This document shows, piece after piece, positions 48,926 to 57,553 of a stretch of DNA of 64,000 nt (positions are counted from its first letter, which is position 1; each line of letters begins with the position of its first letter). Origin of the DNA: Thermogutta terrifontis. Lineage in GTDB: Bacteria > Planctomycetota > Planctomycetia > Pirellulales > Thermoguttaceae. The DNA lies in NCBI RefSeq assembly GCF_002277955.1, contig NZ_CP018477.1, positions 2,997,206 through 3,061,205 of the forward strand, read 5' to 3'. A program made the translations under genes and the position numbers. The notes beneath the pieces are model-generated. The model was given only the letters and a program-made list of their open reading frames with translations, was not told where the DNA came from and did not search any database.

Positions 48926-50790
48926 TGGTTACCGAAGTTACGGAACCCAGGCCGGTGGCCCGCTCGACGCCGCCCGACTATCTTCACGACGGGCGTGGGA
49001 TCTGGTCGTGGCTTTTCACCCTCGATCATAAGCGGATCGGGGTCATGTATCTTGTGGGCATTTTGACCTCGTTACTTCTGGGGGGAGTTTTCGCACTCCT
49101 CATTCGCACTCACCTGGCCATCCCGGCACTGGTTCACCAGCCTGGTCAAGCAACGTCTACCGCCGGGAGTGCCGCCGTGGTTGTGGGGCCGAGTCAGCCG
49201 GTTCCGGCCAATACTTCCACCGGGCAGGATGCCGCGGCCCAAATGGTGGCTGAATCCGAAGCGGCTACTGCTGCCAGCACCGTCCAGCCGACACCCCCGC
49301 GCTATCTTCTAACGCCAAAGGAATACAATCGCGCGTTTACTCTTCATGGCGCGATTATGATATTCCTGGTCATTATCCCGGGGATTCCTGCCGCCCTGGG
49401 TAACTTCGTGTTGCCGCTCATGCTGGGAGCCAAAGACGTGGCGTTTCCGCGTCTCAACTTGATGAGTTTTCATTTATGGCTAATTGGTCTCGTGTTTTTC
49501 CTGGTCGTGCTGTTCACGGGAGGACTGGACACGGGATGGACTTTTTATACTCCCTATAGCACGACTACCGATACCCGCGTCACAACGGCAGTGGTAGGCG
49601 CGTTTATTCTGGGATTCAGCTCTATATTTACCGGGATTAACTTTATCGCCACCGTTCATTTCCTGCGTCCGCGGGGCATGAGCTGGTTCCGGATGCCGCT
49701 CTTTGTCTGGTCCCTCTACGCCACGGCAATTATTCAGGTCCTCGCCACACCGGTGCTGGGCATCACGCTGCTGCTGATTGCTTTAGAGAAGAATCTCGGG
49801 CTGGGTATTTTTGACCCCAAGCTGGGTGGGGACCCGGTGCTCTTCCAGCACTTTTTCTGGTTTTACTCTCACCCGGCGGTCTATATCATGATTTTGCCCG
49901 GAATGGGCATTATCAGTGAACTGATTTCCACCTTCAGCCGCAAGCATATATTCGGATATCGCTTCATTGCCTTTTCCAGCGTGGCCATCGCCATCCTCGG
50001 TTTTCTCGTCTGGGGACATCACATGTTTACCAGCGGGCAATCGCGGCTGGCCAGCATGATCTTCAGTGCGCTTACTTTCAGCGTGTCCATTCCTTCCGCG
50101 ATTAAAGTCTTCAATTGGTTGGCGACCATGTATAAAGGGCGGATCTCGCTGCAAACACCGATGTGCTATGCCCTTGCGTTCATTCTTCTGTTCGGTATTG
50201 GTGGCCTGACAGGTCTGTTCCTTGGCGCCCTGGCCACCGATGTCCACCTCCACGACACCTACTTCGTGGTGGCACACTTTCACTATGTGATGTTTGGCGG
50301 GACGCTTGTCGCCTTCCTCGGTGGCCTTCACTACTGGTGGCCGAAGATGACGGGCAAAATGTACAACGATACCCTCGGCCGTTTGGGAGCGCTTTTGATA
50401 TTCCTCGGTCTCAATCTGACATTCTTCCCGCAATTTGTCTTGGGTAGCCGAGGGATGCCGCGTCGGTACTTCGATTATTCCAGTTTGCTTGATCGGCATC
50501 CCGAATTTGCGGGTCTCAATCTGATGTCTACCGCGGGGGCATATCTGACGGCCATTGGGCTGATCGTGGCGGCCGTCTGTCTGCTGGGTTCTTTATGGTG
50601 GGGTAGGAAGGCACCGCCCAATCCTTGGGGGTCGGCTTCCCTGGAGTGGCGATGCCCTTCCCCTCCCCCCAAAGAGAATTTCCTCAGTCCTCCCGTCATA
50701 ACGCCGGCTTTCGATCCGTACGACCTCGATCAGGTGGTGTACGATCCGGAAACACAGGGTTACTGGGTGCGCCAGACCGCAATCACGTGA
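48925..50790 (+). CDS. coxA: Cytochrome c oxidase subunit I
   Basis: 621-residue heme-copper oxidase core. [17 protein letters not shown] carries the low-spin heme His. [17 protein letters not shown] contains a CuB His and the cross-linked Tyr, and WGHHMFTSG the other CuB His pair. [17 protein letters not shown] has the high-spin heme and second low-spin heme His. The YSHP pattern fits an A-type oxidase. An Ala/Thr/Pro-rich insert lies at about residues 70-125, between the first two helices. GGAGG precedes the start, inside coxB. Confidence 0.96.
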   Translation: MVTEVTEPRPVARSTPPDYLHDGRGIWSWLFTLDHKRIGVMYLVGILTSLLLGGVFALLIRTHLAIPALVHQPGQATSTAGSAAVVVGPSQPVPANTSTGQDAAAQMVAESEAATAASTVQPTPPRYLLTPKEYNRAFTLHGAIMIFLVIIPGIPAALGNFVLPLMLGAKDVAFPRLNLMSFHLWLIGLVFFLVVLFTGGLDTGWTFYTPYSTTTDTRVTTAVVGAFILGFSSIFTGINFIATVHFLRPRGMSWFRMPLFVWSLYATAIIQVLATPVLGITLLLIALEKNLGLGIFDPKLGGDPVLFQHFFWFYSHPAVYIMILPGMGIISELISTFSRKHIFGYRFIAFSSVAIAILGFLVWGHHMFTSGQSRLASMIFSALTFSVSIPSAIKVFNWLATMYKGRISLQTPMCYALAFILLFGIGGLTGLFLGALATDVHLHDTYFVVAHFHYVMFGGTLVAFLGGLHYWWPKMTGKMYNDTLGRLGALLIFLGLNLTFFPQFVLGSRGMPRRYFDYSSLLDRHPEFAGLNLMSTAGAYLTAIGLIVAAVCLLGSLWWGRKAPPNPWGSASLEWRCPSPPPKENFLSPPVITPAFDPYDLDQVVYDPETQGYWVRQTAIT

Positions 50791-50885
50791 GGCGAAAAGA
50801 GGATGCGCACTGCAATATGACTTTCATGGTTGCGAGTATTGAGAATTCCGGTTTTTCTAAACGTTAGTTCTCCGTTTTTGCGGCG

Positions 50886-51734
50886 ATGACGATGGCAACA
50901 CACTCCGTTGAAGTTCCGGAACAACATCACCCAACTGGGGAACACGATCACCATGCAGGTGAGCATCCTGCATACCTGGCCCATCATTTCGACTCCATGG
51001 CCCAACAGTTTGCGGCCGGCAAACTGGGGATGTGGATCTTCCTGGTGACGGAAATCCTCTTTTTTGGCGGACTCTTTTGCGCGTACGCCGTCTATCGCGC
51101 GAATCATCCGGAAGTTTTTGTCTACGCCCACCACTTTCTGGACAAAAACCTCGGCGCGCTGAACACCGCGATCCTCATTTTTAGCAGTTTCACAATGGCC
51201 TGGGCGGTGCGAGCCGCGCAACTGGGACAGCAACAAACATTGCGGCTGTGCTTGATAACGACGCTCCTCTGCGCGGGCGCGTTTCTCGGGGTGAAATATG
51301 TCGAGTATCGCCAGAAATGGGAGCACGGCCTCCTCTGGGCAGGCTGGTACCATCCCCACGTCACCAATGCTGAGCACCACGGGGATGCTGCTCCGAAACC
51401 CTCCTCACCGGCGACCGCGCCAACTGCTGTCCAAGCCACAACATCAGGACAAACACCCGAGCCCACCACGGCGGCAACGGCGGGTGAACACTCCGAATAC
51501 CCCGGTGAGCCGCGTCTGGCCGGTGTCTTCTTCAGCATTTATTTCTGCATGACAGGCCTTCACGCCCTGCACGTCGTCGGAGGCATGATCGCCATCACGT
51601 GGCTTCTCATCCGCGCCTTTCAGGGGGTGTTTGGTCCGGAATACTACGGGCCGGTGGACTACGTCGGCCTTTACTGGCACCTTGTTGACATGATCTGGAT
51701 TTATCTGTTTCCGCTCCTGTATTTGATTCACTGA
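50886..51734 (+). CDS. coxC: Cytochrome c oxidase subunit III
   Basis: 282-residue membrane subunit. [22 protein letters not shown] and [19 protein letters not shown] are family signatures, and [20 protein letters not shown] closes the protein. An Ala/Pro/Thr-rich linker of about 55 residues (roughly 155-210) separates the fourth and fifth helices and is longer than usual. The N-terminus is His-rich. It lies 95 bp after coxA. Confidence 0.94.
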   Translation: MTMATHSVEVPEQHHPTGEHDHHAGEHPAYLAHHFDSMAQQFAAGKLGMWIFLVTEILFFGGLFCAYAVYRANHPEVFVYAHHFLDKNLGALNTAILIFSSFTMAWAVRAAQLGQQQTLRLCLITTLLCAGAFLGVKYVEYRQKWEHGLLWAGWYHPHVTNAEHHGDAAPKPSSPATAPTAVQATTSGQTPEPTTAATAGEHSEYPGEPRLAGVFFSIYFCMTGLHALHVVGGMIAITWLLIRAFQGVFGPEYYGPVDYVGLYWHLVDMIWIYLFPLLYLIH

Positions 51735-51795
51735 GAACGGGGAGGAACCTCCGCTCAGGGAAACAACTGCTGAACTGAGAGGCTTTGCAAAAGGA

Positions 51796-52146
51796 ATGAG
51801 TATGACGTCACAGCAGGTAAACCAGGCACATCATGCGGGAGGACACGTGGTGCCAGGACATGTCCTGGTGGCCGTCTTTATTGCGCTCCTCGTACTCACG
51901 GCCCTGACGGTAGCCGCCACATGGGTCGACCTGGGACCGGGAAATCTTTTTGTAGCAATTGGAATAGCAACGGTTAAAGCTGCCCTGGTTGCTCTATTCT
52001 TCATGCATTTGCGGTACGATCACCCATTCTATGGGCTCGTGTTCACGTTGGCGATACTTTTCCTGGCACTTTTCCTGGGATTAACGCTGGTGGATGTCCG
52101 ACAAACATTTCCTGAAGTGCAGGCCGCACTGGAAAACCCGGTGTGA
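51796..52146 (+). CDS. Cytochrome c oxidase subunit IV, prokaryotic type
   Basis: 116-residue small subunit with three membrane helices (about 20-40, 50-73 and 80-97). AAWVDLGPGN-like and VKAALVALFFMHLRYDHPFY stretches are typical of the family. It stabilises the oxidase near subunit III. Last gene of the operon; start at 51796 or the in-frame ATG at 51802. No clear terminator follows. Confidence 0.9.
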   Translation: MSMTSQQVNQAHHAGGHVVPGHVLVAVFIALLVLTALTVAATWVDLGPGNLFVAIGIATVKAALVALFFMHLRYDHPFYGLVFTLAILFLALFLGLTLVDVRQTFPEVQAALENPV

Positions 52147-52404
52147 TCTTGGCAGACACCGCGTCAAGGACATTCGGCGGCCGACTTCTCCGCCAACGTT
52201 CTTTGTTTGAATGAGCCCCCACCTTAGGGCACGCTCGGTCGGGGCGTCTGATACGCGGCAAGTCAATGGTCGACCACAAATTTTCTGGATTATTTAAACC
52301 GACCCCGGTTATAATGAATGTGCGGTGGAAGGTGTCCGGTTTGTAGACGACCGGGATCGCGCAGCTTGTCTTTCTGGGACTCGTCAAAAAAACGGGAGGG
52401 TGCC

Positions 52405-53142
52405 ATGGTGGACATTCGAGAACCGCGGATTCGGGCGGCGGCTGAGCGGGAAATGGCCAAGTGGTCTGCGGCCCAGCAGATTGCGGAACGGGTGATCCGC
52501 TTCGACGAAGCACACGCGAGTCAAAAGCAACTCGGTCCGTTCATTACCATTTCTCGGCAGGCAGGTTGTGGGGCGGAAGAAATCGCCCAGCGAGTCGGCG
52601 AGAAACTTCATTGGGACGTTATCGACAAAAACGTGCTCGACACCATTGCTCAGAGGTTTTGCCTGGAACGAAGCCAGTTGGAATCGATTGACGAGTCCCC
52701 GAGCAACTGGGTGCGGGACACGCTGGGACAGTGGCTGGATCCGCACGTCATTTCCAGCGATAAGTTCCTCGCCTGCCTCGAACGCGTGGTTTGGGCGGCT
52801 GCCCGAAAAGGACAGGTCATCTTTGTGGGCAGGGGGATCCGGTTCGTCTTGCCGGATAACGCCGGACTGGCTGTGCGGATTGTGGCCTCGGAAAAGTATC
52901 GCGTGGCGAGAATTCAGAGAGAGAAGGGGCTCAGCGAGGCCGAAGCCCGCCGTTTCGTGCAGGAACTGGAAGCGGCTCGGCAACGATTCGTCCAGCAGTT
53001 CTTCCATAAGGATGTGAGCGATCCTCAATGGTACGACCTCGTCCTCAATGTGGAGCGCTGGGGCGTGGAGACCACGGCGGATCTGATCGTGGCAGCTTGG
53101 AAGGCTCGGGAGGCTTCCCTCTTGGCAAAACAACTGAGTTAG
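52405..53142 (+). CDS. Cytidylate kinase-like family protein
   Basis: About 245 residues of the AAA_26 'cytidylate kinase-like' group. FITISRQAGCGAEEIA (46-61) takes the place of the P-loop, and VIDKNVLDTIAQRFCL and VGRGIRFVL match the family. Whether it phosphorylates CMP is unproven; several members act elsewhere or are uncharacterised. GGGAGG lies before the ATG at 52405. It follows the oxidase operon after 258 bp and is likely separate. Confidence 0.82.
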   Translation: MVDIREPRIRAAAEREMAKWSAAQQIAERVIRFDEAHASQKQLGPFITISRQAGCGAEEIAQRVGEKLHWDVIDKNVLDTIAQRFCLERSQLESIDESPSNWVRDTLGQWLDPHVISSDKFLACLERVVWAAARKGQVIFVGRGIRFVLPDNAGLAVRIVASEKYRVARIQREKGLSEAEARRFVQELEAARQRFVQQFFHKDVSDPQWYDLVLNVERWGVETTADLIVAAWKAREASLLAKQLS

Positions 53143-53361
53143 CCGGCTGGGGGCGATTGGGGACATGCGGCAAAGAAAATTGCGGTCGGCACGCGGCAAG
53201 CCATAACCACGCGACCGAACTCTGCCTCTTGCAAGTTGCAAAAATCGCGTTATGATAGGGTCCAACTGGTGGGGGTGCCCGGTAAATCGTTACAGGCCGT
53301 TGGAAGGAAGGTTTTTAGCCGAGGTTCCCCATCCAGGAAGCTGGAGAAGCGAGCAGCGGCA

Positions 53362-53739
53362 ATGACACAATCCGACAACGTTAAATTGGGGGAATTCCGT
53401 CACATCGACGTGTATGAAGTGGACGATGTGACGGTTGTTCATTTCAAGGAAAGCCGAATTACCGACGACCTGGGGATCCAGGAACTGGGGCAGGAACTGT
53501 TCTCGCTGGTAGATCAGGGCAATCGGACGAAGCTTTTGCTTAATTTCGCCAACGTGCAATTTCTTTCCAGTGGCGCTTTGGGAAAACTGAGGGCTTTAGA
53601 GAACCGGGTATCCAAACGGGGTGGCGTTGTCAAACTCTGCTCAATTAACCCCAATATTTACGAAGTCTTCAAAATTACCCGGTTTGACACGATCTTCCAG
53701 ATTTTCAAGACCGAAGCTGACGCCCTGGCCAGCTTCTGA
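53362..53739 (+). CDS. STAS-domain anti-sigma factor antagonist-like protein
   Basis: About 125 residues, a single STAS domain of the SpoIIAA/RsbV kind. LLLNFANVQFLSSGALGKL contains the Ser (69 or 70) that is phosphorylated by a partner kinase in the family. No anti-sigma kinase or sigma factor gene is adjacent. The ATG at 53362 leaves out a 42-residue leader that has no family match. It precedes the csrA-like gene by about 540 bp. Confidence 0.86.
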   Translation: MTQSDNVKLGEFRHIDVYEVDDVTVVHFKESRITDDLGIQELGQELFSLVDQGNRTKLLLNFANVQFLSSGALGKLRALENRVSKRGGVVKLCSINPNIYEVFKITRFDTIFQIFKTEADALASF

Positions 53740-53843
53740 GGTCTCTTTCGTCTGATCATCTTCCTGGCCATCTTGTCCCCTGGCCGGTTCAAAAATTGAT
53801 CTTGGCCAATTTCTGGGAAATTGTTAAAAAGGCAATTGTTCAC

Positions 53844-53857
53844 GGACAAGGATGTCC
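53844..53857 (+). promoter_or_regulatory. Candidate CsrA-binding hairpin 1
   Basis: GGACA and TGTCC form a 5-bp stem presenting AGGA in the loop. The plus-strand sequence GGACAAGGATGT agrees with the known CsrA high-affinity consensus RUACARGGAUGU at 11 of 12 positions. Confidence 0.5.
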
Positions 53858-53874
53858 CCTTGCATGTCTGTCTT

Positions 53875-53885
53875 GTCAGGATGAC
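53875..53885 (+). promoter_or_regulatory. Candidate CsrA-binding hairpin 2
   Basis: GTCA and TGAC enclose GGA as a minimal loop, 17 nt after hairpin 1. The pairing of sites at this spacing is what CsrA dimers favour on bridging targets. The short stem makes it weaker than hairpin 1. Confidence 0.38.
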
Positions 53886-54282
53886 TCAGCGGATCATCCG
53901 GCGACCAGTTGAGCCGCCGGACGCTCGGTTTTGCCGCGTATTGCAGTGATCGTTTTCGAAGGGCAGGCAAGCTGCTGCGGCACGCTGGCAGGCTGAAAAT
54001 TTGAGAAGGTGAATTTGCTGTAAGAGCGTTCCGCCCTGCGCCTCCAGAAAGCCTCCAGAAATTCAATTTATGGCAGGTGGCGTGGAGTGTTACGCCTGTT
54101 CTGCGTGCCAGAAGGCAACCTGTGCTGAGATTCATTTCCAGAACCGAAAACCCAAAATTACCGTAACTACACCACGAAAACTTGACAACCACCACACCAG
54201 GCTCGTCGTAGCAAACGGAGTGGAGACGCCCAGTACGATGTGACATCGTTCTGTGGACGCCAAACAAGGAAAGGAGGACGTC

Positions 54283-55116
54283 ATGTTAGTGCTGACCCGC
54301 CGAGAAAACGAACGGATTGTGCTTCCCACCGTGCACACGTCTATTCAGGTGGTGCGGATTTCGGGATCGACTGTGCGATTGGGAATTGATGCGCCGCCAG
54401 AGGTGCCAGTATTGCGGGAAGAATTGTTGGAGACGTTCCAACAAGAGACTGCGATGTCCCAACGGGCTTCCACGCAGGCTTCCCTTCAACGAAACACCCC
54501 GCCGCAACAGCGCGATTCCTCAGCCAATGAACTACCGATTAAGACCCACCAGGCGTACGAGAAGATCTTGGATTGCCTCGTCGTAGCTCTGGAGTATGCG
54601 GATGTCCAATTAACCCAGGGCAACCTTGAGCTCGCCCGTCAAACGATTCAGAAGGCTCTGGTGCACCTTCACGAAACTCGGCAGCAGGTGGGTGCAGTCG
54701 GGCAGGCGGATTGTTCCATGCAAGCCGCTCAAACGCACCAGGAGCGCGTCGCACTGGTCGTTCAAAACGTCAAGAAGAGCCAGCGCCCCATCGCGGCGGT
54801 CCTGGAGCGGGCGGGATTCAAGGTTAAGATCGTGCCCAATGGGTGTCAGGCCCTGGATTATCTGGCCAAGCATGCCCGTCCCGATCTGATTATCTTCGAC
54901 TTTGATCAGCCGGTGCCTTCCCGAAAAACGCCGTGTGACACCGCGCGGACGTTGCGTGAAATCCGAGACAATCCAGATTTGAGGGGCGTCAAAGTGATCG
55001 CGCTTGGATCACGCAGCCCCGCTGAATTGCAGGTGACCATCGGTCCGCACGGTGTGGATCAATGGATCCAGACGGCTCATCAGGCGGAAACGTTCATCCG
55101 CGAACTCAATTTGTAA
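54283..55116 (+). CDS. CsrA fused to a degenerate response-regulator receiver domain
   Basis: 277 residues. Residues 1-52 are a full CsrA (MLVLTRRENERIVLP ... VRLGIDAPPEVPVLREEL), an RNA-binding post-transcriptional regulator with the conserved Arg in LREEL. A Ser/Gln-rich linker (53-88) leads to a two-helix segment (89-135). Residues 154-275 match a receiver fold: Asp206 in IIFDFDQP is kept, but the usual Asp pair is Gln161/Asn162, the Thr is Gly242 and the Lys is Thr264. It is therefore unlikely to be phosphorylated normally. AAAGGAGG lies before the ATG at 54283; an in-frame start at 54253 would destroy the CsrA N-terminus. Ordinary CsrA is about 60-75 residues. Confidence 0.86.
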   Translation: MLVLTRRENERIVLPTVHTSIQVVRISGSTVRLGIDAPPEVPVLREELLETFQQETAMSQRASTQASLQRNTPPQQRDSSANELPIKTHQAYEKILDCLVVALEYADVQLTQGNLELARQTIQKALVHLHETRQQVGAVGQADCSMQAAQTHQERVALVVQNVKKSQRPIAAVLERAGFKVKIVPNGCQALDYLAKHARPDLIIFDFDQPVPSRKTPCDTARTLREIRDNPDLRGVKVIALGSRSPAELQVTIGPHGVDQWIQTAHQAETFIRELNL

Positions 55117-55143
55117 GGTAGGCTCAGAAGAACGCAATTTCCC

Positions 55144-56043
55144 GTGGCTGAGCGCTCTGACTTTTCCGTGGACACGACGTGGCTGACCCGGGATGGTATC
55201 CGGCTGGTAGGACGTCTCTGGGAACCACGCAACTTCTTACCTCGCGCCCGCATTTTCGGGCTGCACGGAATTCTTGAACACTGCGGCAGGTATGAGTGGT
55301 TTGCCAGCCAGTTAACGGCTCGCGGCTACAGTCTGGAAATGATCGATCTGCGGGGACACGGACGCTCGGAAGGTCCGCGGGTCAGCGTCCGCGATTTTGA
55401 TCAGTATCTTGAGGACCTGGACGACGTCAACCAGCAACTCCGCGAGGTCGGCCGGGCACCGGATTTTCTCTTTGGACACAGCATGGGGGCCGGGCTAGTG
55501 ATCCTCTGGTGTGCCACCCGACGCCCACCCGTTAGAGGCGCTATTCTCAGTGCTCCGCCTGTGACAATAGCAGTCCGCATCCCGCGATGGCTGATCGGGC
55601 TGGGACGATTTCTTGTGAGAGTCTTTCCGGAAATTCGCCTCGTTCAGTTAAAAACGGCGCGGCGTTTCGGTCAGCATGCCGTGTCGCGGGATCCAGCGGT
55701 GCTTAAAGCCCTTCGCGAGGATCCTCTCGTTTATCGTGGGCGTTTCCCGCTGCGAACCGGCCTGGGGCTCATCGACCTCCAGGAAAAACTCCAGCAGGTC
55801 GCCATCAATTTTGAGACGCCTTTTATTTTGCTCCAGGGCACAGGCGATAAACTTTCTTCCGCGAGTGGTGCTCAACTCTTCTACGAACGCGCAGCCGCTG
55901 CCGACAAGACGTTACGGCTATATGATGGGCTCTATCACGAAGTCCTCAGTGAACCGGAGAAAGACCTGGTCATCGCGGAGGTGCTCCGTTGGCTGGATGC
56001 CCACTCGACCGAACCGTCGCCGGCGCGCGACCAGCCGCCCTGA
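55144..56043 (+). CDS. Alpha/beta hydrolase, monoacylglycerol-lipase-like
   Basis: 299-residue serine hydrolase. The nucleophile elbow GHSMGAG gives the catalytic Ser; the Asp is likely in ILLQGTGDKLSS and the His in YDGLYHEVLSEPE. RGHGRSEGPR is the oxyanion-side motif of monoacylglycerol lipases and lysophospholipases. It starts with GTG 27 bp after the csrA fusion and may share its transcript. Confidence 0.86.
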   Translation: MAERSDFSVDTTWLTRDGIRLVGRLWEPRNFLPRARIFGLHGILEHCGRYEWFASQLTARGYSLEMIDLRGHGRSEGPRVSVRDFDQYLEDLDDVNQQLREVGRAPDFLFGHSMGAGLVILWCATRRPPVRGAILSAPPVTIAVRIPRWLIGLGRFLVRVFPEIRLVQLKTARRFGQHAVSRDPAVLKALREDPLVYRGRFPLRTGLGLIDLQEKLQQVAINFETPFILLQGTGDKLSSASGAQLFYERAAAADKTLRLYDGLYHEVLSEPEKDLVIAEVLRWLDAHSTEPSPARDQPP

Positions 56044-56808
56044 CAGTCGCGGCGACCGCCCCCACCGTCCACAATCAGGCAGATGGACTGCGTCGCTCTG
56101 CGGGGAGTCTCCAGGGAGTTGCCTATCAAGTGTTCGCCTTTGGCCGGCAGCACGGTGTGCTCGCTTCGTCGTGCACAAGAGTCATCTCCCTTCAGAGTGC
56201 CTCGGGAAAAAAGCGCTCGTTACGGCCCGTCATGAAAGTTGAATTATTTTGTCTCGCTGGCAACGTCAGGCCCGAAGAACGCCCCGGCCTGGCTGTTCTC
56301 TGTGAGATTTCGGCACACTGCCTCACTGCACAAACAGCCATCTGTGCCATCCCGGATGACATGAGAAACGTCGTTTTCTGGATCTTGCGTGGCAATTCGC
56401 GGGGACGTCGCCACAGCGTGTCGAAAAGTCGGAATTGTGGGAGAGGTCTCAAAGCCGTGTAGACCGGAGGAACATAGAGCGGCGGCACGGGCATCACTAG
56501 CGCACCACCTTCCAGATGGGACGGAATAAGAGACCCTTGAATGGCATCATTAGCTTTGAATGGGCAGCACGCTGCGGGAGTCAGAACCGGGGCATGTCTT
56601 GCGAAAGCAGGATAACTGGGAAAGAATGGCAAAAGCGTACACCGAGTTGTAACAACGTCTTGCGCAGTTTCTCTGTGTTGTGAATTTGCTCAATTCCTTC
56701 AACGAGAGTATCTCCCCTGAGTTGGTTTGTGGGTCCTGTAAATGCGTCGGCTGAGGAGCTGACGCCCATTTGTGGTCCGTATGTGGTTCCAAGTTGGAGG
56801 TTGCTGCG
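56044..56808. other. Intergenic region without a recognisable gene
   Basis: 765 bp. Open frames such as 56192-56632 (minus) lack family motifs and ribosome sites. No RNA or repeat is identified. The promoter of the lipoprotein gene should lie in the right part. Confidence 0.45.
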
Positions 56809-57276
56809 ATGAAACGTCTGGTTGCCTTGTTCGTGGCTCTGGGATTGTTGGTGGCTGTGGTCGGCTGCCCAAAACCGGCCACCCAAACCGAAAAAGGAAA
56901 GACGCCCGCTGCCGGTACGACTCAAAAGGCAGCCCCGGGCGAAACTCAACCCGCCGGTGAGGAGAAGCCTGCTGAGCCGCAGGGAGCAGCCGAGCAGAAA
57001 GGGCCGGAACTCCCTGCTCCATCAGCGCCCGGGGAAGTGACGATGCCGCCTGCTCCTGAACAGCCTGCTGCCCAACCGGCTGAGCAGAAACCGGCCGAAC
57101 AGCCCGCGGCCCAACCCGCTGAACAGAAGCCGGCTGAACAACCGGCAGCTCAGCCTGCCGAGCAGAAGCCCGCGGAGCAACCCGCTCCTGCCGAACAGAA
57201 GCCTGCAGAACAAAAACCAGCCGAACAGCCGGCACCTGCCGAACAGAAGCCGGCGGAACAGCCTGCCCAGCAGTGA
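56809..57276 (+). CDS. Small lipoprotein with Pro/Ala/Glu/Gln/Lys repeats
   Basis: 155 residues. GGAGG precedes the ATG at 56809. The lipobox signal MKRLVALFVALGLLVAVVGC predicts lipidation at Cys20. The rest is low complexity: from about residue 83, units built on PAEQKPAEQ and PAAQPAEQK repeat to the C-terminus. Such chains are extended and may span the periplasm or bind polymers. A strong terminator follows, so it is monocistronic. Function unknown. Confidence 0.72.
   Translation: MKRLVALFVALGLLVAVVGCPKPATQTEKGKTPAAGTTQKAAPGETQPAGEEKPAEPQGAAEQKGPELPAPSAPGEVTMPPAPEQPAAQPAEQKPAEQPAAQPAEQKPAEQPAAQPAEQKPAEQPAPAEQKPAEQKPAEQPAPAEQKPAEQPAQQ
57055..57272 (+). repeat. Tandem coding repeats in the lipoprotein gene
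   Basis: Imperfect repeats of roughly 24-48 bp encode PAEQKP/PAAQ units. Third-position changes between units show that they have drifted and are not a recent perfect expansion. Confidence 0.75.
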
Positions 57277-57352
57277 GCCAGGGTTTGGCAGCTTTGGCAA
57301 CCGTGCCCATTTGATTCGACAGGTCTCCTGTCCAAGTAATTTTGAGACTCAG

Positions 57353-57386
57353 CGCGAGTCCCTCGTGGGACTCGCGTTCTTTTTTG
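57353..57386 (+). terminator. Rho-independent terminator
   Basis: A perfect 10-bp stem (CGCGAGTCCC / GGGACTCGCG) with a TCGT loop is followed by TTCTTTTTT. It ends the lipoprotein transcript. Confidence 0.9.
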
Positions 57387-57553
57387 GTTTGCGTTCCTTA
57401 CCTTGGGCAAGTCGCAGGTTCTTTCAATGAAAGCGGCAAGTTGGTGGCCTGCGTAAGTCGGCCAACGGTTTCCGCGATATAATGGCATCATGAGGTGTGA
57501 TTAAAGACTCGACACCAGATAACCCAAGTGCGCCGATAAAGATTCTTCGATTT

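Larger units (their letters stand above)
53740..54282. other. Intergenic region upstream of the csrA fusion, with GGA hairpins
   Basis: 543 bp between the STAS gene and the CsrA-fusion gene. Two short hairpins with GGA in the loop lie at 53844-53885, and the csrA ribosome site contains further GGA triplets. A minus-strand open frame at 53824-54267 has no recognisable features. The region could be a long leader or hold a small RNA. Confidence 0.5.

Noticed and set aside
53890-53900. CGGATCATCCG palindrome considered as a third CsrA hairpin
   Set aside because: The GGA lies in the stem rather than the loop, and the loop would be only one base.
53824-54267. Minus-strand open frame of 147 codons before csrA
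   Set aside because: No ribosome site or family motif; the region is better read as regulatory DNA.
56192-56632. Minus-strand open frame of 146 codons
   Set aside because: Composition and lack of motifs or ribosome site suggest chance.
57055-57272. Repeat array considered as a CRISPR
   Set aside because: The repeats are in-frame codons for Pro/Ala/Glu/Gln/Lys units without unique spacers.
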